DNA of 64,000 nucleotides, taken from the NCBI GenBank assembly GCA_023055355.1, contig JALJCS010000001.1, positions 80,950,881 to 81,014,880 on the forward strand, in the 5' to 3' direction. Below the pieces are notes generated by a model. It was not told the DNA's origin and made no database searches. It was given only the letters and a program-made list of their open reading frames with translations. This DNA is from Agelaius tricolor. Its lineage: Eukaryota > Chordata > Aves > Passeriformes > Icteridae. The first letter of the stretch is position 1, and each line of letters begins with the position of its first letter. Below are positions 1 through 13,000 of this stretch, one piece after another. Both the position numbers and the translations under genes were made by a program.

Positions 1-3000
1 TGTGCCTCTGTTTTGCTTGTATGGCTCTCTGGATATGAAGACTTGTACATTTTCTTGCTTTTTTGGTAGGTTTTTTCCAATTTTACTCAGTGGGCATTCT
101 ACCTATTTGCCTTTGTTGCTGCCAGTGTGGTAATAACAACTAAAACTGTTATTGGCTGTCTTTGGATCTTAAAATGTTTTAATAACAACAGCATTTGGGC
201 TCAGTTGGTGATTCAATTCAGAACTAGAAAAATTTACTGTAATTGCAACAGATCCTGTGATAGGATCTATGGTTATTATTAATGTATAATCCTGTGTCTA
301 GGCATTTTTAGTTACTGATTAGCCAGATTTCCATACAAATATAAAAGTGGATAAGTTTAACCACAAAGATGGGGTGATAATATTTGTAAATACTGTTGCA
401 GTGAGAGCTCAGAAGCAGTCATAATATTCCATAATAAAGTCTGTGTGGCAGGATAGTGGTGTGTGCCTAAGGGTTTGTTACCATTAGGATATGGGCTCTT
501 GAGAAGGAATGTAAAGACAGAACTTCCTCATGATGTAGACCACGTGGGAAATTTTTTTACTGATGATTTACATAATTCTTTTACCAAGGAAGGAACATAG
601 GAGTATTTCCTGCTTTACAGATGAGAAAATGGAGTTACCGTTGCTGAGTGACTGAATTGTTTCACCTCTCTAACAGATGTTCAATAAAACCCATTTTCTC
701 TAATCTCTGCCATGTGATTTTGTAGTAAGAAGGAGTTGTTGTGGTAGTCTCTCGCTTTAGGACAGAGGAAAGCAATTCTTAAAATCCCCAAAGGAATGCT
801 ACAAAACCTCATGAGTTCCCTAGCAGCAGTGTGCTGCTGAAGTGGGAGCTCTTCATCTCCAGTGTGTAGTAGGTAGGGAACAGCTATGGTTTATCAGGTC
901 TCTTTTCCCATGGGCCTGGGAAGTAGTGAATGTGTATTTATTAATTCATCTCATACTGAATAAGCAGCAATGTAAGAGCACCTCTTCCATGTTTATTTTC
1001 TATGATTTAAAAAATCTTAACGGTAGCTTCCTGAAAGCTTTCAAGAGTATGACAGAGATCATCATGTTCTTGCATGCTGTGCTAAGATGATAAATGGACC
1101 TTGAAGACACTGAGAAGGCATTTAAAAAGAAGCCCCAACAAAACAGGGAAAGCCACTAACCTGACCTCAAAGAATCTGCTGGCTGGAGGGAAACCTTCTT
1201 GAGATAGGAAATGAAAAATTAACGGAGGCCTACTTGGATGCAGTATATTTTAGACAGCAAGTGCATTGCTCACAAAGGGCCTTAAATGACTTCATATGTA
1301 TATATGTAACAATTACATACATAACATAACTAAAACCTGTTTTAAACCTGTTTCCTCCTACCTCTCCAAAACCACAGATCATATTCCATTGCTTAGATTC
1401 TTCTATTTCAGGTTTGAGGGTCTTTCCTCCTTTTTGGTCACACATTTGTAATATGAAATATTTCATTTGACTAATTACCTTTATTTAATGACTAATCTTG
1501 CTTTATGCAAGTTCATTTGGACACACTGGGTGATAGCTTCCTCTTTCTGACTTCAGGGTAAAATACTTATATGGAATATAATGGCAAAGGAGGCTCCTGC
1601 TCCAATCAGTTTACATTGTGTGGGCTGTGAGAGACTGAAGGCTCTGAATGACACACTTCACTATGTGATGGGATCTACATCCATCTATAGATGTGTTAAA
1701 TTTGTTTGTATTAAATTCAGAGATTCACTACCTGAGAACTGTAATATTATGGCCTTAAAGGTTACAGAATCTTTCAAAATGCTTCTTCCACATTTTTTAT
1801 TCAGTGCCTTTATCAGCATAAAAGCCGTTGCTACAGAACCAAGAAGATGTGAAAATGTAATGATGAGGAAGAGAAGGTGATGCCTTGGGAAGGCTGACCT
1901 AGAGCAGAGACTAGACAGAGCTAAAGAATAAAGTAGGTATTTATTAGGAGGCCTCAGTAGATCCACCTTGGGCAGCACAAGAGCCCAGCCAGGCCTACAC
2001 CCAAGGTGAACCCAAAATGGTCACAAGAATAGATGACCGGGCACGGGGTCTCTCACTTTTATACATTCTGGTCCGTTAGCGTATCGGAGTTAAAAGTCCA
2101 ATTACAGCTTTAGCTTGTGAAGTCACATCCTTCTTGTTTTTCTGTCTTCAGTCCATGTTGTTTATGCTCTTGGGCCTGAGATCTGGATCGGCTGTCCTTG
2201 GTCCCCAGCTAGAGAAGGAATTGTTTTGTCTCCCTACTCTGTGAAGAGAGCTCACCATCCCCTAATATGAAACCCAGACCCACACACTAAAGCAGCACAG
2301 AATCTGAAAAATAGAAAAGCTAAAACCTGAGGCATCAAAGGTGCTGCATGAAGTTAGGGGATGATAATTTATTCTTCAGTTTTTTCTTGCCTTGAATGAG
2401 TCTGAATGGTGATAACTTTTGACTGTGGAGGATCAGGAGCAACGAAGGCATTTTCCCAGGTTGTATTGAAGCAGAGGAGGTGGCAAGTTGGTAACTTCCT
2501 CTGTATTCTCAGCTCTGTTGAGGACTTAAAGTGTGGTTTTGAAGTCATAAGTGTGTGTAGATCGTGGCCATAGTGGAGTCACACTCTAAGGCAACAGAAT
2601 TTCCTTCGTTGTAGATAACAAGTGTTTCCATGAGTCACAGAATTAAATTAGCTTTTACTTCCCCTCAGCTCCTCAATCTTTTTTGTCATAAGGCTCACTG
2701 ATTTTGATATCTAAAAAAAAAATTGGCTCCAGTTGAAACTTAGCCTGGATCAAGAATAAGGGCTCCCCTCTGTGGATTTACTGGCATCAAAGAGTGGGGT
2801 TGGAGGCAACCTTTCTATGACAGGAGGAGTATCTTCTATAGAAACATCTATTTTCATAAAGCACATTAGGATTTCATATTTAGATTGCCCTGCTCTTTTG
2901 TCAAACTTGATTAGAAATTGGCTGCTGGGTTTAAGCACTGCTGTGGAGAAAGATAATTGAAGTGTGATCCCATAAATTTGATTTCCTTTAGGAAGCTATG

Positions 3001-3972
3001 TGGATAAAGTTTTTAGTAGTTGCAATTGTAAAGAAAAAATGAAGTACAAATAGCAGGAAATGGCTGCATGTGGGAATATCTGAGGCACTGGAGAAGGCTG
3101 CAGGAGGAACTGAAGTGGTCATTCTGGCAGGCAGTGCTGGCTGGTATTAGCCAGGGCTATCTGAAGGAGGGAGCTCTTACTTTTTTTTTACTATACCTGA
3201 ATTAGTATATTTCATAATAAATGAAAATGTTGAAAGTCTTATTTTTTACTTTTCTCTTTGATGAAAGTAAAGAGATTTTGAAGACTATTTTACAGGGATA
3301 GATTGCCAGCATTTCAGAAATAGCCACATATGGCAAGAAGTAAACTCAGTCTTGTTGCTGAACTTAGACTTGGACTGCCCTCTTCTGCTAGTAGGGGTTA
3401 GAGCTTTTCATGTTAGTGCTCAGGAAAAAGGCTGTGGCACCCTTTACTGCCATGCCTGCTTCACTGGAGCTTGGTCATGACCTTTATTTGCAGTGCAAAG
3501 CTGTTCTTGAGATCTGTTCTAAGTATCCAATTGCTGAAATCTCTCTTGGACTGTGTCCATTTCATGCATTGAAACTGCAGTGACTATGGCTATGACAATG
3601 GCTGTGTTTTGGGGCTTGTCCTGTTTCCAGAATTGGAAATAAAGGGTTTTAAAACCTGCAGACTTTGAAGTCTCAACTAATGTAGAAGAATTGTTTTTGT
3701 TAACACTTTTTTCAAGTTGTCATTGCTTTCCTGAAATCCACATGATTTCACGTTTAGGCACTGCTGGATATAACTGAAGATACGAGAGTTTGTGATTTTG
3801 TTTGTAAGAATTGTTTGATCCAACTCCAGCAAAAATGTTATGTGACATAATAGCTCTGAAATCGATTGAGGCATTAAGAAATTACATTGCAGCACGAGAC
3901 TTGTTCTGCTGAGTAAAATATGGGGGGATTTAGCTTTCTTTATTTTTTTCTTTTTCTTGTCCTCTTCCCTAG
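1..3972 (+). other. MBOAT2: MBOAT2 intron (partial at window start), contains a solo LTR
   Basis: This stretch runs up to the acceptor before 3973. It holds the LTR at 1878-2337. I saw no exon matching the preceding MBOAT2 residues; the other open frames are short and unconserved in appearance. Confidence 0.8.
1878..2337 (-). mobile_element. Solo LTR of an endogenous retrovirus
   Basis: The 460-bp unit begins TGATGCC and ends GGCATCA, a perfect 7-bp terminal inverted repeat with canonical TG...CA ends. It is flanked by the 4-bp direct repeat AAGG (1874-1877 and 2338-2341), a plausible target-site duplication. Read on the minus strand it has a TATAAAA box (plus-strand 2057-2063) and, downstream, an AATAAA signal (plus-strand 1940-1945), in the order expected for U3-R-U5. 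No internal viral coding sequence is present, so it is a solo LTR left by recombination. A 4-bp duplication suits gammaretrovirus-like (ERV1) elements, but the family is inferred. Confidence 0.85.
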
Positions 3973-4027
3973 GAATGTTTCGGAAAAATGAAGACTTGAC
4001 TCCATCACAGAGGTGTTTAGCTGTAAG
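3973..4027 (+). CDS. MBOAT2: MBOAT2 internal exon 1 of 8 in window
   Basis: This 55-nt exon encodes MFRKNEDLTPSQRCLAV with split codons at both ends. The acceptor is TCCCTAG and the donor is AAG|GTAGGC. The first two bases complete a Gly codon begun in an exon before the window. The final AG joins the A at 4809 to give Arg. It lies in the cytosolic loop that precedes the conserved RRMPSLLEYL motif. Confidence 0.9.
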
Positions 4028-7000
4028 GTAGGCTTTCAGACATTCTGCTTTGGGGATGTTTTGTGTATTTTCTTAATGCTCTCTGCAGTTTCTACAGCTC
4101 AGGTTCAAGACAGAATTTATAAGGTCATGTAAAACAGATCCATGTTTTTATATATTTTTAGTTTAATTTGTATATCTTTTCTTCTGAAAAATATCACTAG
4201 GAGGAGATTTTATAGTTATTTAAAAAGAACATTCTAAGTTCTATGCAGTCTATGCAAATGCATGCCATATCAGATAGGAGTACACATATGAAGTAGCTGG
4301 TGAAGAAACATTGTTAAATCCTGTTTTTCAGTATTTAACTTGCCTTTTCTCAGTACTTTATTCAGGACACTTGAAAATAGTATGTTGCTTTGGGCAAGAG
4401 AGTGTTGAGACATCTGTTTAAATTGAAGTTATTGCCAGTTAGGCCAAACCTTTGTTTATTGATTCAATTGTTGAGGGAAAAATAGTTTACGCAGTGGAAC
4501 AAACACTTAGGAAAACAGCCCTCCCTTTCCTTCCTCAGGCTCAGCTTCAGTCAAACACCTCTGCTGGGCAGGGAGAGACTCAGTAGAGTTCAGGAGGTCT
4601 GTCTCAAAATGCCCAGTATGGATTGGAAAGAAATGCTATGTGTAGAATGTTTCAAGCTGTGATTACGAAAGACAGACAAACTGCTCTTGTCCATGTGGTT
4701 TTTACTGCAGTTAGAGAGAGTGGTAGCATGGAGTGTGATTTTTCCTACTGTGGAAATCCTGAAGAACTACACAATCCATCTCACCAGTTGCTTGTCTTTG
4801 AATTACAGACGCATGCCAAGTCTACTGGAGTATTTAAGTTACAACTGTAATTTCATGGGTATCCTGGCAGGCCCGTTATGCTCTTACAAAGACTATATTA
4901 CTTTCATTGAAGGCAGATCATACCAACTGCAACAGTCTGAAGCAAATGGGAAGGAAGATACAAAGTATGAACAAACGGATCCTTCCCCAAATGTAAGATG
5001 TGTGACTCTTGCAGTGCTGATGCTTATGGAATCATTGCATGGAAAGCTTGGTTTGCACTCTTCATTTACAGGCATAACTGCTGAGCTGAGTCTGGAGTTC
5101 GTTCATCAACAGAATAGTTCCTTGTTCAAAAAGTTACATGCTTATTTTTTAAAGGCAGGTTTTCTCCATGGTTTCCAGTCTGGATCTTGTGGATAAAAGC
5201 AGATTAATTTGGAGCTTCCTAACAAGTTTATATGGTAAAAAGCCATCTTTAAATGAAAACTGTTCATGCATGTTCACTTCAAAGCATATACTGTGCATAA
5301 AAACCCAGTCATATGTAACAAATTGAAAAGGTCATAGAAATAGTTTATTTTTCATGCTTGCAGTCATGTAGAGAGGTATTAAAGAAGGATTTTGATCTGA
5401 AGGTGTAGCAAAAGATGTACTACCCATAACACTATGAACAATACTTCAAGACACATAAGTCTTTTTTTTCTTTGGTCTGTTACTGGAGAAGAGACCAAAT
5501 ACTTAGAAAAGATAATCCAGTTGATCATGCCTTACAAGAGAGATTGTATGACCTGAATTTAAATCAAAAGCTCACAAAACTTTTAAAATTTAGTCCAATT
5601 AGGTTAATGCCCAGAGTATTGAATATTATCTTTTCACTCTTTTCATATTGTCTTACGTAGTAATGTATCAGGCGTTTAAATTTACATGTGCCTAAGATAA
5701 TTCTTACCTCCCATAAGAGGCAGATTTATCATGGGGTCACATGGATGGCTTTTGCTAATTCCAGCACCACTTGCCCATGTTCTGCTTGTCTTGTGAGACC
5801 AGCTGTTGCTGGAGCAGATGGAGGTGTTTTCCCACATGGAGGTGCTTGTCTTGTCCTACCATCTAGAGGTCATGGCCCCACAGCTGGGCCAACAGGGAGT
5901 GCTTCCCAATCACTTCCATCCTTGGAAAGGTGGGTGAGGACTCTTTGCATGTTCCATTCTACCCATCTTGTGTGATTGTAGTAACTTGCACAACTGGAAT
6001 CTAAACTCATGGCTGGAGGATGATAACACTTGAAGGTGCTCCACGAATTGACAGAGCATGTGAGTTCACGCAAGTGAGCTGTGGAACATGTTAGGAAGGG
6101 TGAGACACTGAGAATTCCTTGTGTAGATCAGCATCACATGGCCCATGCTCTGCTTTGATGTGTTGTATCCACAAAGTTGCAGGCACTTTTGTTTCTAAAT
6201 GTTGTTTTGGCCCAGTAAAGTCTTGTGTACTGAAGTCCTATTTCTGCAGAAAACTGTTATATAATAAAATTATTGCAAATAAATGGAGGTAAACCAAACC
6301 TGCCTGTATCAGTACTTCTGGACACACATCCACTGATTGCCTGATAGGACTTCCTGGCTTTTTACCACATAATCTTGCTAGTAATATGGAGAAGGTCAAT
6401 AGAAATAAATATAAACCTATGATGGCTTCTTCTTTCAGGTAAGTGCTTTTCCTTAAAATTATTTGCTCTTAAATGCTTGAAACTTTTGCAATTTATGCTG
6501 CATTAGCTTTTGACATAAAAACAAAGAGAAGCTGTTTATGCTCCTGATATTTCATCTCCCAACTGGTGTTAGAGAAATCTGGCTGCATTTTATAACACCA
6601 GTGAGTATTGTGTGCTTTTGGAGAAAGATGAATGACACAATTTCACTGCATTTGCTGTATCAATTAAAATATTCATTGTCTTGTTCTAGAAGAATGTTTA
6701 AATACCATTAACTTTATATTAATACTTAAAATTTGTTATTATTTCAAGAAGAATAAATTTTTACGTAACTCAAAAAAGTTTGAAATGTAGAGGAGATCAG
6801 CAAATGTTAATGTCATAAATAAAAAAGAATCCTTGAGCTGAGTTACAGTAAGTTTCATTTATTGTTAAGTAAAATTACATAACTGAAGTAGTTCATGCCA
6901 GCCTCCTCCTCTATAATGTGTGTTGACTGCATGATGTAAACTTGGATTAGTACTTTTGCTGTGTTCATTGCATGTTAAATGAAACAAGTCACCATATTAA

Positions 7001-10000
7001 AACTTACTTCTTATATCCCTCCTATTGTGCCTTTTTGCAAGCTATCAGTTGTTGGTGCTCAAAGTGGTGTCAACTCTCAGAAATTAATATCTGTCTTTGT
7101 AAGTTTCTTTTTATTATGGCTACCCTTAAAATACAAGATTCCTGTCAGCAGATATCTGCTTTCTTGCTTATTATGCAGAATCTTCCTACAGGTTATAATG
7201 TTCTTGCTTAAATATCTATAGTTTTTGTCTGAGGCACCAACCTCTCCAAAATAATGTGCTTTAATACCACTAAATATTAAGTACTGATTCTTTATCAAAT
7301 TAAGAACAAGTTCATTCAAATAAAATTTTTCAAGATTCCTCTCTACTTTTTAAAATCTATTTGTATATGTTATACATGCTTATGCAGTAATTTATTTCTA
7401 AACTTTCTGAGCTCTGTGAGTGCTTTACCTTTATTTCTTCAGTTAGAAAGCTGCTCCTGAACTGCTTTCTCCAATTAGGTATCTAGCTTTCAACCTAATT
7501 ATATTCCCATCTAATTTATGCACATCTAGTTTTGTCCTGGCACTGTCTTCTAGCTTAAGTACCTCCTTCCCTTCCTAGTGTTGATCATATTTCATATTTT
7601 TATACAGGTATGCTCAGTTGTTCATCAAAACTGGATGAGACAGATCTTTTTACTTTTTTGTTGTAAAATAATTTGTATTTTGTGCTTCTTCTGAGGTCAA
7701 AGTTATCCTGCATTTTACTGTCTTTTAATTTCTTAACAGAACAGTTATTTTGCTATGTTGAAAACTTAAACAAGTAAAATAAATGAAACTACAAATTACT
7801 TCATCCTTGTAAAAATTGACGAACCCTTCTATGTGACTGTGCAATTCAGTGATTTCCCATTTATGCCTTGGCAAAGAAAGGTTAATTAAGTAATAAGAAG
7901 TGAATGAATGTTTTACCAAATGCATTTCAATAGGTAATTGAAAAATTGAACAATGATTTTGTTGGTATCATTGCACAGTGTTGTAGTTTGAGTCAGATAA
8001 TTTGATTTGTCTGAAACTAACTTGTCGTGAAAAAACAAACAAAAACCCACCAAAACCTACCAGACATATCACCACACCTTCCCACCAAAAAATTTCCAAC
8101 AAACCCCCTCCTGCAAAATGCCAAAAATCTAGGTTTTCATCTGATTTGTTTCTCTAATCTGACTCAGCCTAAGGAGCCAAACCTTCAGAGAGGGAGTGGA
8201 GGCAGGGCAGGACTCCTTTGCATTGCAGCCTGTGTTTGGCTTGGCCTCAGAAACTCTGCTTAAACCAGTCTGGAAACAGCAGCTCCCCAGAGGTGGGAGA
8301 TTTATTTCCACCACAGTTTTCTAAGGACCCTGTAATCCCTGATTCTGATCCCTGTAAGTGGTATCAGCATGCTGGGATTTATAATTATTGAGTGAAGTAG
8401 TGTAATTAAAAAAAAAAAAAAAGTTTAATTCATGACAGAGTACTGTATGAGTTCATTATTTGTTCTTAAAATAAATTTTGTTGAAAATCTGATGCTCCTG
8501 CATAAAAGAGGTGTTTTCCCCTCCACAATTTATTTAACAACCTTCAGAGAAATGCAAAGCATATTTGGTGTTGAATAGGCAGGTGAATGACATCTGTTTA
8601 CTAAAAGAAAAATTGGCAAATAGAGGCAGTGGCACAAGGCAGGTCCTTGAACAGAGATTACAATATAAGTGGCCAAAACATTTTTTGAGACTTTGTGGTC
8701 ATCTTCAGATGGAAAGAACCTATTTTATATATTCATACTTCTGTTTTAACTTGCATGTTACTGTTACCAGCTTATTGTTTCTCCTGCAGAATTGAACATG
8801 ACTTGTAATTATGGCCTAGGCCTTAAAGTTAAATCCTTGCAAATGTCTTCAAACTTGGGGTGATGCCTTCTGATACTTACAAATATCAGACTTGATATTT
8901 GTAAATATCAAATATAAATAAATATAATATTTCAGACTTTTGTATTTGTCACCAGAATTACCAGAATTAAAGATTCATTAGTATTAGTAGTAACTGATTT
9001 TATGAACATACATTTCTATTGAAGATCCTGAAGGCATTAAGTCAACTGAACTTTCCCTCTGCTGTAGCAAAGAGAGGGATTATGAATAGTTCTGAAATAA
9101 CCAAGGAATGCTTCTAGAAAATTAATGCTCGTCATGTTGAGCTCTTGTAATAGAATAAAGTATTAAAATGAAGTTCATTAGAAAGCAAACAGATAATTAA
9201 GCACCAGCTTTAACCATTAATAGGTAGTTGCCTCCTGAATTATCTGGCAGATGTTTTTTGTGAAATCATTGCGATTCCTGATCCTCTCTGAAATATCTTC
9301 TGAGATGAGCCAAGTGAAATATATGCAATATCCAAAAATACCCTCACTGTTTTAGAACTTTTCCAAGTCTCACTCTTTAATCAGGTTGTACCACTTCTTA
9401 CATCTGTGCAACTGGGTGAATCTTTGATATGTTATGTCTTGCCAAAGTGTGTGCTTTCAGTTGGACATTTACTGCCCCATTCTGTATCATGGAAAAAAAT
9501 TGCCCTTTGTTTTGGAGCTAGATGTTGAGCTGAACTCTCAGTGAAGCAGGATGTTATCTTTAAAAGTTTGGGTGGGTGTACTGGAAGCAGCACAGACAGA
9601 TTCTGGTTATATTTTTGTTCTGATGCTTCCAACAAAAGTAGATTGATTGTTTTCTTGTCAAGTTTAGTATCTGTATAATTGTAATGTAAATTAAACCAGT
9701 AATGTTTAAATATTGAGATTGCTTAAAACAAAAGCTTGAAAATTACATTTCTGTGAATTAGCTCTCGAGCTTCTCTTGTTGGTGCCTCCTTTAGTATGTT
9801 ACTGGGGTCTTTCACAAAATATGGTGTCTGCCTTTGGGATGTGGATCAGACTAGTGACTTAAAGCAGTCAGTGTCAGGCATATATTGCTTATATTGCTCT
9901 GTATGTTTTATAATAGAACCTTAGAAAAGTTCTACTGAAGATACATACTCTTTACTGTGGTGGTTATAGCAAAGCTGAGTTTTGAGAAAATTTGAGTAGG

Positions 10001-13000
10001 TCCTATCTGAACAACACACTTGTAACATATCTGTGAGCATACTATTTGTACCATTGTAGCTTGATCACTCTGATTGGGAAAACAGGTCCATCTAGAACTG
10101 ATTGGCTGAAATTTGGGCTGAAATTCATAAATCATTTCAGTATTTTAGTTGGTTTATAATTTAGATGCTTCAGTAATGTAACAGAGATCATTGATGTATT
10201 GAGTTGGGCAGAAATTGAGCACCTGCATTATGCCAAAGGGTCCTGAAAAGAAACTGAAGTTTTGCCATTATTCTGGAATCTCTGCAGTAATAATCTTACT
10301 TTGTCCTAGATTATATGTTTTGTGTTATGATGTCTTAACAATTTAATTGCTTCAGTAATTTGACAAGAAAGTAAGAAAAAAAAAACTGACCTGCAAAAGG
10401 TGCTCTGGTTATTAAAAGGACTTTTGGAGAGTCAGTGTAGTCAGAGTGGATTTATTGCGTTGGCCATGGGAAGTGATGCTCACAACTTGATCAATATAAC
10501 AACATTCCTTGAATCTCTATAAAACAGATTTTTTATAAACTATTTTAAAGTTGCTTGTATATATATTACTGAAAAATTAACATATATGTATGTCTGTATA
10601 GGGAAGGAAGATTATAACTTTCCTTTGTTTCCAAAAGATAAACAAAAAAATGAAGCTTACAGAATCTCCCTTAAATTTTCAGATAGCTGTGGCACAGAAG
10701 CTCTTGATCTGTGGACTGTCCTTACTCTTCCACATGACTATTACACAAACTTTGCCTGTGGAATACAACATTGATGATAACTTCAGAGCTACAGCATCAT
10801 GGCCTGTAAGGTTTTTCTACCTGTATGTGTCTCTTATGGCTGCCAGACCCAAGTATTATTTTGCATGGACTTTAGGTAAGTATATGTTTAAAAATATAAT
10901 AATAACAACAGAAATACCATTGTTGAATATCAAAGTGTACTGAGAGTCATCTGAGATGTGTTCACTTCAGTGTGTATTAAAAAGTGGCAGTGCCCTCTTG
11001 AGGCCTTAGGAAAACCTGATTGCATTTAAGTCTTTCAAGGTATTAAGTACATTGAGTAGTGTCTCTTTTTGAGAAGTGATCACTCTCTTTTTGGAAGGTG
11101 ATAGTGTTCCAATGAACAGTAACTTTAAAAAAAGGAAAAGTAGTGGTACATCTGTTCTGATGTACAATCCTTTTTGTTTATGATTTTTAAAAAATTATTT
11201 TGATACCTTTATTTTTGGCATATCTTCAGAGTTAATTTTAACCTCTTTCTGTGGTTAGTTATCAGTAATTTGCTTGATTTTATTCAATCACAAAGGAAAA
11301 TTAATACTCTGGAATTCAGGTACATGATACTGTTGTTAATAGTAGGTGGCATTTTCAGAATTTGATGGGTGACACTTCAGTTTTAGCCTTAGTTTACTAA
11401 AAGTTTGAATGACTGGTGGGATAACATGCTTAGTAACTTATTTAAGACACTTGAATAGATTATAGCGTTTAAAGAATATTTTGCATTTCCGTTTATGTTA
11501 CTTGTAAAAAAACAATGTGTACAACAGGAAGATGCTTTATTTAAGTAAGCTGACATCTTGAAAGTGGCTCACACAACAGATTTCATCAGCTTCCTCCTCC
11601 TCTCCAATTTTGCATATTTGTCTGATAGTTCTTTTGAGAGAAAATCTGTGGGAACAATGCAATAAAGAAAGCTTTAGGGTAGCAGAGCAGCATGACTCAT
11701 TTACAGCTGCTGCTTTCATTTCTGGTCAATGAATTAAATACTTTCAGCTTGTCTGGATATAGTAGTTCTGGGGCTTGTTGTGGAAATAAATTTGAATATT
11801 ATGCTCTTATACACCCATATCATCATCTATAAATAGTAGTAGTCATCTGAAAAGTGAATAATTTCAGTTGGGCTTTTTTTGGCCTTTAATACTTCAGTTG
11901 GATTCCTCTTTATGCACTTGGTAGCAGTGTAAAGCTAGCATTCCTCTGGTAAATACCAAAAAAAATGAACTATGCCAACTCTGTACTTCTAGTTTGTTAG
12001 CCTTCTTCCTTCTACTTTGTCTCATCTAAACCTATAATGGTAGGAGTAGAATGTGAGGGGCTTTAACAGTTTTACTGGATGTTACACCTTTGAGTTGTTC
12101 ATTACTATTCTTTCCACTTTAAAAAAAGTGTTAATGAAATTAATTACTTAAAATGAATACTAAAATGCTAGTTAATAAAACGAGTACTTACTCTAGTTAC
12201 AGTCTTCGCATTCTAGCTTGCAAAAGATTATGGAGTTTGTGTTTGCAGTTGTTTCTCATTGAGCGTAAAACTATTGCCCAGTATTTGAAGTTGGCATAGC
12301 AATGTCAGATGTAAGGCAGCAAATTTTGTTACTTTCAAAGATATTTAGAAAAAATTCACAAGGAAGCAAAAATATTATAAATTCATTATAAATCATTATA
12401 AATATTAAGCACATGTCATTTCCTTATGTGTGGCCATCCTAATTTTGAAAATACAGGTAAGGAAATGTTAGTGTCTGAGCTAACAAAGCTCAGGCGAAGG
12501 TGGTGACTGAAAGCGACAGGCAGTAGAGATCCCTGGTATTTTCTTGCATAGCCCAGATGACAGTAGAAGCTTTTTCTCCTATGGAAAAATATTGTTTGCT
12601 TCAAACATCTGACCTTTGACATGCACTGTAAACACTTCACATTCAAAGGTGTTGTAACAGTGGCCTTGTGCCATTAGTGGAAGTTTGATGAGCTCTGCAT
12701 TCCTTAGAAAGTTCCTGGTTTTGTCTGTTTGCTTTGCACTGCTCTCCATGGGGTGCTGTGAATGTGCACCTGCATGGAGGGAATCACACAATTTAATCTT
12801 TATGCTTTTAGCATCACTGTTGCTGCATAATGAAGACCAAAGACATGCATGTGAACATTGACCTGCTGTTTCAAATCATTAAAACCAGCTACTGTTTTAT
12901 AGTCTTGATGCATCTCACCGAGTTTGTTTTTCTGTCTGATTGCTCAAGCAAGTCTAAGTAGGTGGTATGGGAGACAGGGAACATCTGTACTGTGTAGTAG

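Noticed and set aside
1..3972. Search for the MBOAT2 exon preceding 3973 (ending HDG)
   Set aside because: No sequence with the expected residues and a donor was found; the exon must lie before the window.
4687..5196. 169-codon single-exon protein
   Set aside because: Contains MBOAT2 exon 4809-4992; the flanks are intron read in frame.
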